From Luteolibacter yonseiensis (GTDB taxonomy: Bacteria; Verrucomicrobiota; Verrucomicrobiia; Verrucomicrobiales; Akkermansiaceae): a DNA stretch of 64,000 nucleotides. The translations under genes and the position numbers were made by a program. The notes beneath the pieces were generated by a model. It did no database searches and was not told the DNA's origin. It saw nothing but the letters and a program-made list of their open reading frames with translations. The stretch covers positions 1,178,001-1,242,000 of the forward strand of contig NZ_JAENIK010000011.1 in NCBI RefSeq assembly GCF_016595465.1. The letters are read 5' to 3'. This document shows positions 55,631 through 64,000 of the stretch, piece after piece; the first letter of the stretch is position 1; each line of letters begins with the position of its first letter.

Positions 55631-58600
55631 ATGGAGACAACTAACTTTTATAAAAAATTGAGTTCTTATGTCTTCTCCCTGTACGCCTTCGGGCTCGCCT
55701 TAGGCAGCGTGCAGGCTACGGAGATAGACGATATCGAGGGCCTCAAACTCGCGATGCCGCTGGTCGGCACTTCCGGGATCCGGGTCATTACGCCGACCTT
55801 GCTCGAAGTGGCCCGGGTCAACAGCAAGCCGTCGGGAGGGGCGCCGGATTCATGGAATTTCGTGGATTCCGCCGGAACCTTCAGCGTGCCTGCGGACAGC
55901 TACACCGTCACGGTCAACGAACAGACCGTCACCGCCACCGTTTCCGGATTCCGCCGGAGGCCTCTCTACGCCCCGCTCCCGTCCCGGGACCTGCGGGTGG
56001 ACAACCGGATTTTCATCACTCTCCAGAACCCTCTCGTGAATGGCGACGAGGTCACCGTCACCACCTCCAACTGGGAGGGTCCCACCTCGGTGCCCTACGA
56101 GGTCACCATGGATCCGCTCCGCAGGAATGCCGCGATCCACGTGAACCAGGAGGGCTACCAGACCGCCTCACCGAAGAAGGCCGTCATCGGCTACTACCTC
56201 GGAAACGCGGGCGAACTCCAGGTTCCCGCCACCACCTTTTCCGTGATCAACTCGGACGGGGCGACGGTTTATTCCGGAAACCTCACCCTCAAGCCGGACG
56301 TCGGCTACGTTTACACCCCGCTGCCGTACCAGGCGACGAAGATCGCGGACTTCAGCGGCCTGCAGACGCCCGGCGAATACCGCCTGCTCGTCCCCGGCCT
56401 GGGGACCTCGCTGCCCTTCCGCATCGATGACGGCATGTTGCTGAACTACGTCCGCGCCTACGCGCTGGGCCTCTACAACCAGCGCTGCGGCTGCGACATC
56501 GAGCTGCCTTACAGCCGCCACACCCATGCCGCCTGCCACACCGCCCCGGCCTTCATCCCCATGCCCCAGGAGAATTTCCCCAAGGCGTGGACGAACATCA
56601 TCTCCAACAACTCGGACCCCAGCCACTCGGCGGCCCGTCTGGCGAGCAACGCGACATCGCTCTACCCCTTCGTGAAAACCGGCACCATCGACGTGTCCGG
56701 CGGCCACCACGACGCGGGCGACTACAGCAAGTACACCATCAATTCCGCCCAGCTCATCCACCACCTCGTTTTCGCGGTGGATGCCTTCCCGTCCGTCGGC
56801 GCGATGGACAACATCGGCATCCCGGAAAGCGGGGACGGCAAGAGCGACCTGCTGCAGGAAGCCAAGTTCGAGGCGGATTTCCTCGCGAAAATGCAGGATG
56901 ACGACGGCGGATTCTTCTTCCTCGTCTATCCCAAGGACCGCAAGTACGAGGACACCGTGCTGCCGGAAAACGGCGATCCACAGGTCGTCTGGCCCAAGAA
57001 CACCTCCGCCACCGCCGCCGCCGTGGGCGCGCTCGCGGAAATCGGCTCCTCGCCTCTTTTCAAGGCCCAGTTCCCCGTGGAGTCCGCCCTCTACCTGAAG
57101 AAAGCGCAGGCGGGCTGGGATTTCCTGATGAAGGCCATCGCCACCTATGGCAAGGATGGTTCCTACCAGAAGCTGACCCACTACGGGAACATCTTCACCC
57201 ACGATGACGAACTCGCCTGGGCCGCTTCCGCCATGTTCGCCGCCACGGGAGATCCCGCCTACCAGACCCAGCTCATGGCATGGTTCGCACCCGGCACCCG
57301 GGACACCCGCCGCTGGAGCTGGTGGAAACTCTTCGAAGCCTACGGCTGCGCCGCCCGCACCTATGCCTTCGCCGTCCGTTCCGGCCGCCGCCTTCCCACC
57401 GAGATGAACGCTTCCTACCTCGCGCTCTGCGAGGCCGAGATCGTCGGTTCCGGAAACGACATGCTCGACCGGGCGAAAAACTGTGCCTACGGCAGCTCCT
57501 TCGAGAGTGATTCCAAACGCCAGCGCACCGCCGGCTGGTATTTCTCCAGCGACCGCGCCTTCGACATCACCGCCGCCCAGATCATCTCGCCGAACCCCGC
57601 CTACGAGGACGCCGTCCTCTCCAACGTGAACTTCGAGCTCGGCTGCAACCCCGTGAACGTCTCCTACATCACCGGCTCCGGCCAGCGCCAGCAGCGTGAG
57701 ATCGTGAACCAGTACGCGAAAAACGACAAACGCGTCCTGCCACCGAGCGGCATCCCCCTCGGAAACATCCAGACCGGATTCGCCTACCTCTCGCCGTACA
57801 CCTACGACCTCGGCGAACTCGTCTACCCGCGGGACAGCGCCTCTGTCGCGCCCTATCCCTTCTACGACCGTTGGGGTGACAGCTTCAACACGACCACGGA
57901 ATTCGTGAACCCGCAGCAGGCGCGCAGCCTCGCCAGCCTCGCTTACTGGGCCGCGAAATCCTCCGGAGGATCCCAAACGTGGAGCACCACGCCCGCCAGC
58001 ATCACCGGCCCTGTGGGCTACGTGCCTGTCGGCGAACCCGTCACCGTCACCCTCGTCAGCCCCGGTCTGGACCTGACCAAGGCCCGCATCACCTGGGAGG
58101 CATCCGGCACGGAACCCTCCATCGCCGGGACATCATGGACCATCACTCCCGTCACCATCGGCACCCAGTGGATCGAGGCGGAGGCGGTGATGCCGGACGG
58201 CCGCCGCGTCGCCGCGAGGTTCGACTTCTCCACCCGTTTCGCCACGGGCAGTCATGAACACACGCCGGACAGCGACACCGTCGCCCTCTATCACTTCAAC
58301 GGCAACTTCAACGACTCCTCCGGCAACGGCAACCACCTCACCGTCACCGGCAACGTCCAGCGGGTCACCACCAACTCCGGCTGGATGGCATCGCCCTCCG
58401 GCGAGGTCGCGCGGTTCACCAATCTCGGTGACACCCTGACCTTCACCTTCCCGGACTCGCTCATCTGCCCCGGCACGAACAGCGCCAACAGCACCCCGTT
58501 CACCCTGGAGGCGTGGATCTACCCGCGCAGCTACAGGGCGTATTCCTTCGGAAACTACTCGGTGCTCTCCCTGTTCCAGTTCTGGGACAGCAGTCTCGGG

Positions 58601-58885
58601 GCCGAGGACGGGAAATGGAACAGCCCCGGCAACCCCGCCGTCATGAGCGGCGGCTCCAGCATCCTCACCACCGCCCAGTGGAAGTCCGCCATCACCCTCG
58701 GCACCTGGCAGCACCTGCGCTTCATCCGCTCCGCCACCGGCGAACTGAGCTGCTGGATCAACAACGTCTGTGTCTCCACCATCGTCGCCACGCCCAAATA
58801 CGGCCGCGTGAACGACTGGGTGCTCACCCTCGGCAACATCGACGCGGACATCGACGAGGTCCGCCTGAGCCGGACGGTCCGGTGA
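55631..58885 (+). CDS. Exported glycoside hydrolase family 9 enzyme with C-terminal LamG-like domain
   Basis: 1084 residues from ATG 55631, which gives a signal peptide (KKLSSYVFSLYAFGLALGSVQA). A start at 55559 would extend it by 24 residues. Domains: Ig-like CelD_N region with HVNQEGYQTASPKKAVIGYYL (about 180-270), GH9 (alpha/alpha)6 barrel (290-790) with the catalytic SGGHHDAGDYSKYTIN (Asp in DAGDY) and the Glu in TTEFVNPQQA near 756, an Ig-like segment (ITGPVGYVPVGEPVTVT), and a LamG/concanavalin-like domain (DTVALYHFNGNFNDSSGNGNHLTV to the end) that may bind sugars. GH9 members are mostly endo-beta-1,4-glucanases or exo-glucosaminidases; the exact substrate is not decidable. It interrupts the nuo genes. 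Terminator follows. Confidence 0.92.
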   Translation: METTNFYKKLSSYVFSLYAFGLALGSVQATEIDDIEGLKLAMPLVGTSGIRVITPTLLEVARVNSKPSGGAPDSWNFVDSAGTFSVPADSYTVTVNEQTVTATVSGFRRRPLYAPLPSRDLRVDNRIFITLQNPLVNGDEVTVTTSNWEGPTSVPYEVTMDPLRRNAAIHVNQEGYQTASPKKAVIGYYLGNAGELQVPATTFSVINSDGATVYSGNLTLKPDVGYVYTPLPYQATKIADFSGLQTPGEYRLLVPGLGTSLPFRIDDGMLLNYVRAYALGLYNQRCGCDIELPYSRHTHAACHTAPAFIPMPQENFPKAWTNIISNNSDPSHSAARLASNATSLYPFVKTGTIDVSGGHHDAGDYSKYTINSAQLIHHLVFAVDAFPSVGAMDNIGIPESGDGKSDLLQEAKFEADFLAKMQDDDGGFFFLVYPKDRKYEDTVLPENGDPQVVWPKNTSATAAAVGALAEIGSSPLFKAQFPVESALYLKKAQAGWDFLMKAIATYGKDGSYQKLTHYGNIFTHDDELAWAASAMFAATGDPAYQTQLMAWFAPGTRDTRRWSWWKLFEAYGCAARTYAFAVRSGRRLPTEMNASYLALCEAEIVGSGNDMLDRAKNCAYGSSFESDSKRQRTAGWYFSSDRAFDITAAQIISPNPAYEDAVLSNVNFELGCNPVNVSYITGSGQRQQREIVNQYAKNDKRVLPPSGIPLGNIQTGFAYLSPYTYDLGELVYPRDSASVAPYPFYDRWGDSFNTTTEFVNPQQARSLASLAYWAAKSSGGSQTWSTTPASITGPVGYVPVGEPVTVTLVSPGLDLTKARITWEASGTEPSIAGTSWTITPVTIGTQWIEAEAVMPDGRRVAARFDFSTRFATGSHEHTPDSDTVALYHFNGNFNDSSGNGNHLTVTGNVQRVTTNSGWMASPSGEVARFTNLGDTLTFTFPDSLICPGTNSANSTPFTLEAWIYPRSYRAYSFGNYSVLSLFQFWDSSLGAEDGKWNSPGNPAVMSGGSSILTTAQWKSAITLGTWQHLRFIRSATGELSCWINNVCVSTIVATPKYGRVNDWVLTLGNIDADIDEVRLSRTVR

Positions 58886-58924
58886 TTTCCGGGTGAATCG
58901 TTCCAAATAACATCCTGTCTCCAG

Positions 58925-58962
58925 CCAGGCACCGGTGCGCGTCACCGGTGCCTGGTTCGTTT
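58925..58962 (+). terminator. Rho-independent terminator after the GH9 gene
   Basis: Perfect 13-bp stem CCAGGCACCGGTG / CACCGGTGCCTGG with loop CGCGT, followed by TTCGTTT. It starts 39 bp after the GH9 stop. Confidence 0.85.
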
Positions 58963-59076
58963 CGGGGGGGGCGGATCATCGAAGCACCTGTCACCCCTCC
59001 GGGACGGAAGATAAAGAAAGCCGGTGATGATTGGGGACATCGCCACCACGGGCAACGTTCCAACGATCCCGATCCT

Positions 59077-59493
59077 TCACGCCTTCCTCCGCGTCTCCAC
59101 CCACCACAGCCATCCCAGCACCGCGAAATAGCCGATGAACTCGGCCACCTTGTTCCAGTATTGGATCGGCGCGTCGGTGCCGTGGCAGCCGCAGGAGATG
59201 TCGAGTTTGTGGTTCCATGCCCAGCCGATGGCGATGGCGAAGACGACGACAAGTCCGGCGATGGCGACGATGGCACCGCGCTTGAGGATGCCGAGCATGA
59301 GGCATACCCCGGCGATCAGCTCCACCCAAGGCACCGTGTAGGCGACGACGGCGTCCCACGGTGCATGGACGAGCTTGTAGTTTGCGACGTCATAGGTGAA
59401 GCGGTCCAGCCCGGTGCCGAAGATTTTCAATCCGCCGCTGTAAACGAACCAGGTCCCGAGCAGGACGCTGGCGATGAGGGAGAGGACTTTCAT
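59077..59493 (-). CDS. MauE/DoxX-like four-helix membrane protein
   Basis: 138 residues from ATG 59493. Four membrane helices: about 2-19, 48-65 (YTVPWVELIAGVCLML), 70-90 (AIVAIAGLVVVFAIAIGWAW) and 108-130. The CGCH motif after helix 3 (LDISCGCHGTDA) matches the SCGCFG of MauE/DoxX-type proteins, which in methylotrophs help disulfide or heme-related maturation. The start overlaps the stop of the lipoprotein gene (ATGA), so the two are translationally coupled. Function in this host is unknown. Confidence 0.82.
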   Translation of the reverse strand: MKVLSLIASVLLGTWFVYSGGLKIFGTGLDRFTYDVANYKLVHAPWDAVVAYTVPWVELIAGVCLMLGILKRGAIVAIAGLVVVFAIAIGWAWNHKLDISCGCHGTDAPIQYWNKVAEFIGYFAVLGWLWWVETRRKA

Positions 59494-60188
59494 GGCGATG
59501 GGGCGGGTGTGGGTGCTGCGGCGAGTATCGGCGGCTTTTCCAAAGCGCGCATCACGCTTTTTGAGGAAAATTTCGACCACGACGAGATCTCCAACCCCGC
59601 GCTGCGCAGCCCCCTGGCGGTCCAGTTGTTACAGGTGTTGACGATGGAGTAGCGGCCTGTGCCGAGGTAGAACCGGCTGTCACCATAGAGGCCCTTGCCG
59701 GGAGAGATCACCTGCACACGGTCATCGTGCGCCATGCTGGCGGAGATGAAGCAGGCCATGTTGTCGAGCTGGTCCTGAGACATCCGCAGGGCGGAAATCC
59801 GGCTGTGGGGAAACGACAGGTAGGGAGAATCGGGGACCGCGGAGATGTGGACCACCGAGCCGGACGAAAAAAACGCGGCATGGAGGGCGAGGCCGGTGGT
59901 GACGGTTTTCGCCTGATAGAACCCCTCGTCTCCCCAGCCGATCTCATAGCAGGCGGGTTTGCCGAAACGGGCCTTGAGCGCGGGGATCCGGCGGTTCAGG
60001 TCGGCCGCCGGGACGATGAGCGAGGTGTGCCAACCGTGGCTGGCAACGTAGGCGGTTACGGTTTTCGGGCCGTCCGTTCTCCCGGTGTAGGGAATGGCGG
60101 CGGGGTGGGGGGAGCAGGCGGTGAGGCAGGCCACGGCCAGGAAAATTCCCAAAAAAATCCCAAGTGCCGTGACGGGTTGGGATTTCAT
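59490..60188 (-). CDS. DUF2459 family lipoprotein
   Basis: 232 residues from ATG 60188. Signal sequence with lipobox LTAC (FLAVACLTACSPHPA), so a lipid-anchored envelope protein. The domain has the DUF2459 landmarks: VTAYVASHGWHTSLIVPAADL, YEIGWGDEGFYQA, SGSVVHISAVPDSPY and the C-terminal SIVNTCNNWTARGLRSAGL with Cys, Asn and Trp near the end. Some members are linked to urease loci, but no urease gene is in the window. Coupled to the MauE-like gene by an ATGA overlap. Confidence 0.88.
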   Translation of the reverse strand: MKSQPVTALGIFLGIFLAVACLTACSPHPAAIPYTGRTDGPKTVTAYVASHGWHTSLIVPAADLNRRIPALKARFGKPACYEIGWGDEGFYQAKTVTTGLALHAAFFSSGSVVHISAVPDSPYLSFPHSRISALRMSQDQLDNMACFISASMAHDDRVQVISPGKGLYGDSRFYLGTGRYSIVNTCNNWTARGLRSAGLEISSWSKFSSKSVMRALEKPPILAAAPTPAPSP

Positions 60189-60300
60189 GAAGTCATGGTG
60201 GGTTAACCCGCGACCTTCAGGCTGACTATTCTCAACCGGGGGACGAACGCGGATGGAGGGATGAAACGGGTTCCATCCTCTCCGTATACGCGCGACGACC

Positions 60301-61695
<1,395 letters not shown>

Positions 61696-61932
61696 GCGGA
61701 AGAGGTCGGGCGGACTATGGCCAAGGATTGCCGTCATGGAAAACCCAATTTTGGCAAAATGATGCGATCATGATCCGATTCCGGGGTGCGTGCCGGATCA
61801 AACATGGCTCCCACAAGGGAAAAATCTTTGTGATTGAAGCCCCGCCCGAATATCTCTAGCTCATGCGTCGCCTTGGTTTCCCCCGACCACGGCTCCCGCC
61901 CCCACACCCCCACCTTTACCCCCTCACGCCCC

Positions 61933-63048
61933 ATGAAACATTGGCCGACCTTGTCGTTCGTTGTATCGATCGGAATTTCAACCTGCCTGACAGGCACCGG
62001 CATCGCCGGACCCGAATGCGCCGGAACCGCCCCGTCCTCCACCGCCGCGCTGGCCGAGCTGGCGACCGCTCCCGGCCCCCTGAAGCCCAAACCCAGGACC
62101 GGTCCGGACGTGCTCACCCCCGAGAGCGCGGCCACGCTCGCGAAGGACGAGAGGATCGCCCTCTTGAAAAAAGCCACCCTGTTGTCCGATCCGGAAAAAC
62201 AGGCGGATATCCTCTGCGGACTCATCCGCGTGATGACACAGGACGAACTGGAGGAGGCGACCAAGACCCTGCTGGACGCCCAGCGCGCGGGAAACAGCTG
62301 GTCGCAGGACGTCTGGAACTCCCTCTGGACGCAATGGGGCCGGGTCAATCCCGAGGGCTGCCTGGCCATGTCCAAGACCGGCGCGCCGCGTCCGGGATCG
62401 AACGATCTCAACGGGCTGAATACCCCGGACGACTACCGCTGCCTCATGGTGGGCTGGCTGGAAACCCAGCCGGAAGCGGCCATGACATGGGCACGCCAAC
62501 CCCAGGACGACCTCCGCGAAGCCACGGCGGCGGCGTTCGCCATCACCGGCAGTGCCAAGGGCGACGCGAAGCAAATGGAAGCCGCCATCCTCTCCGTTTC
62601 CAACAACGAGCTCACGACCCGCGCCTGCTTCCGCGAATACTTCGACCTCGCCACCTCCACCGGCGCGAACCCCACGGCGGCCGAGGTCTATGACCGGCTC
62701 GACGCCAAGCTTCAACCCGCCGCATGGCCCGAGGTGATGCGCCGTCTCACAGCCAGCGATCCCACCGCAGCCGCCTCATGGTTTGAAAAACACGGAAACG
62801 ACCGTGGGCACGATCCATCCGCGACCGCGGCATTGGTCGGACGCCTGGCGGAAAAGGATCCGGAAGGCACCGCGAAATGGGCCGTCAAGCTGCCCGTCTC
62901 GCCGGAGAACCAACATCCCGGCGTCATCGCCTACACCAAATGGCAGGAGATCGATCCCGCAGCCGCGAAGGCCTGGGCGAAAACCCAGCCCGAAGGCATG
63001 ATGTGGATCCGCGAACCCTCGCAACGCCCCGCGGGTGCCGTGCAGTGA
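61933..63048 (+). CDS. Exported alpha-helical repeat protein, unknown function
   Basis: 371 residues from ATG 61933 (signal peptide ending near GIAG, cleavage before PECAG). The mature part is Ala-rich and helical with repeated DP-A-A-WA-type segments: VNPEGCLAMSK, QPEAAMTWARQP, DPTAAASWFEKHG, DPEGTAKWAVKLP and DPAAAKAWAKTQP, at a spacing of about 40 residues that suggests a TPR/SEL1-like solenoid. No family recognised; such proteins are common in Verrucomicrobia. Divergent from nuoF with 237 bp between starts. Confidence 0.78.
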   Translation: MKHWPTLSFVVSIGISTCLTGTGIAGPECAGTAPSSTAALAELATAPGPLKPKPRTGPDVLTPESAATLAKDERIALLKKATLLSDPEKQADILCGLIRVMTQDELEEATKTLLDAQRAGNSWSQDVWNSLWTQWGRVNPEGCLAMSKTGAPRPGSNDLNGLNTPDDYRCLMVGWLETQPEAAMTWARQPQDDLREATAAAFAITGSAKGDAKQMEAAILSVSNNELTTRACFREYFDLATSTGANPTAAEVYDRLDAKLQPAAWPEVMRRLTASDPTAAASWFEKHGNDRGHDPSATAALVGRLAEKDPEGTAKWAVKLPVSPENQHPGVIAYTKWQEIDPAAAKAWAKTQPEGMMWIREPSQRPAGAVQ

Positions 63049-63407
63049 TCCGCTCCCGGTGGGCGGCATGGATCAACAGGATGCGCCCCGCGGCCGACTC
63101 CATGGAGGCGTGATACGTGATCGCCCCTCTTCCGCGATGCCGCGACGGTGAAACATCCATCGCGTCATGGCACGGGCGCGAAACTCTGACGCTCCCCATC
63201 GCCTTCCATATTTTCTGCGCGTCTTCCTCCGCGCGCCCGGCCTCCTCCGCGTTTCGATTCATCCAAACCCTTTCTTCCTCCGCGATCCATGTGGTGATTC
63301 CCGTGATCGCGACACAATGAAACCCACACGTCCTCCGGTCACCGGGAGGGATAGACACCACCCGGCAACATCTTGGGAGGACGCGTGGGTTCACGCGTTG
63401 TTTCAAA
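63049..63407. other. Intergenic region with short direct repeats, no gene
   Basis: About 360 bp between two convergent genes. Notable are three copies of CYTCCTCCGCG (63223-63233, 63241-63251, 63274-63284) and a 7-bp hairpin ACGCGTG-GGTT-CACGCGT (63381-63398) just after the VWA gene stop, without a T-run. Open frames here are short and unremarkable. Confidence 0.5.
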
Positions 63408-64000
63408 TCAAGGAGCGGATTGCTCGATCACGTCCAGAACGGCGGAGGCGGCCCCGATCCCGTTGGAAGGGACGGTGATGTAGATCGGCGTCTTGCCGGG
63501 AGGCGTGGTGAATCCCGCGTAGTAGTCCTCCATGATACGTTCGAATGCCGGGGTTCCCAAAGCTCCGCCTTCCACGGCCACGCAGGCGATTTGAATGCCC
63601 AGGGCAGCCGCTTTTTTCGCATATCGGTGAGCGCGATATTCGTCGGATGTCGGCATGACCAGGTTTTCATCTTCGATGAAGATGTCGTTTCCACCGCTGG
63701 GCAGGGCATCCGTGATCATGAGAATCACCTTTTTCGCTTCGGTGCGGAAAGGTGTTCTGAACGGTGCGGTTGTTGGCAGAAGTGGCGATCCGGAAAGCTC
63801 CACACCCGCGGCGAGCAGGTTTTTCAAGCAGAGATCCGTGGATTCCGGCGCCAGCACTCCGTCCGCGTCCAGATCGCCGTTCAGCGCGGCGGAAAAGGCG
63901 GTGCCATTCGCGGAAGAGAACTCAAGCCTCGTATTGGAGATCTCGGTGTCGGGGGTCAGCAGCGCGAGGCGGTAGCTGCCACTCGAAGCCGCGGCGATAT
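63408..64000 (-). CDS. VWA-domain protein, C-terminal half (start outside window)
   Basis: I extended this frame to the right window edge: it is open for 197 codons and continues beyond. Visible are a strand and a helix before ...DGVLAPESTDLCLKNLLAAGVELSGSP, then KKVILMITDALPSGGND (the beta-4/MIDAS-proximal strand of von Willebrand A domains), AKKAAALGIQIACVAVEGG and a C-terminal strand VPSNGIGAASAVLDVIEQ. The DxSxS metal motif would lie upstream, outside the window. Probably an exported or surface adhesion-type protein, but no signal can be seen. Function unknown. Confidence 0.7.
   Translation of the reverse strand, partial: IAAASSGSYRLALLTPDTEISNTRLEFSSANGTAFSAALNGDLDADGVLAPESTDLCLKNLLAAGVELSGSPLLPTTAPFRTPFRTEAKKVILMITDALPSGGNDIFIEDENLVMPTSDEYRAHRYAKKAAALGIQIACVAVEGGALGTPAFERIMEDYYAGFTTPPGKTPIYITVPSNGIGAASAVLDVIEQSAP

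Overview
The window is high-GC chromosomal DNA, densely packed with genes on both strands. I see no phage, transposase, CRISPR array, rRNA or tRNA. The gene set points to a Verrucomicrobia-type bacterium near Luteolibacter/Akkermansia. The strongest sign is a five-gene cluster (9782-17126) that matches in order, size and domain type the Akkermansia Amuc_1102-1101-1100-1099-1098 pilus-like/secretin locus. Other signs are a polysaccharide lyase with autotransporter-type repeats, several exported glycan-active enzymes, and start codons that mostly lack a Shine-Dalgarno sequence.

Layout. 1-2228 (-): partial exported rhamnogalacturonan lyase. 2315-6769 (-): an ECF42-type operon of two SRPBCC proteins, a DoxX-like protein, DUF1428, a DGPF/YCII protein, the sigma factor and an exported membrane protein. 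6895-9624: dinG-type helicase and aroD, convergent with 6 bp between them. 9782-17174 (+): the Amuc_1098-1102-like cluster, closed by a strong terminator. 17717-22732 (+): a CoaE-Rho fusion, then pyruvate phosphate dikinase with a histone-like Lys/Ala tail. 22733-29359: a palindrome-rich intergenic stretch, a mhqED-like hydrolase/dioxygenase pair, small membrane proteins, an adenosine-deaminase-like enzyme and an exported prolyl oligopeptidase. 29540-33031 (+): a giant RCC1 protein predicted to form three 7-bladed propellers, ending in a perfect 10-bp tandem repeat. 33312-36901 (-): an unusual tatC with a 2-TM protein and an exported coiled-coil ClpP-like protease. 37024-49429: sufS, an exported propeller protein, two methyltransferases, a Tat-exported GH76 divergent from a Gfo/Idh/MocA oxidoreductase, an FAD oxidoreductase overlapping an SAM methyltransferase, a RibD-like reductase and an SLC13 transporter. 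49499-61695: an ACT-domain regulator, an AAA-like ATPase with a Pro-rich tail, nuoD, an exported thioredoxin, nuoE, then a large exported GH9 enzyme and two small envelope genes, with nuoF inverted beyond them. 61933-64000: an exported helical-repeat protein and a partial VWA-domain protein.

How the parts fit. Four glycan- or surface-related exported proteins (PL11, GH76, GH9, RCC1), an envelope secretin cluster, a modified Tat translocase and an exported protease suggest a polysaccharide degrader with heavy investment in its periplasm and surface. Housekeeping genes (dinG, aroD, coaE-rho, ppdK, sufS, nuoDEF) are interspersed as singletons, so the usual operons are broken up. The most unusual items are the CoaE-Rho fusion, the modified TatC with its ClpP-like partner, the split nuo genes, and intergenic hairpins whose arms differ but stay complementary around a shared core.
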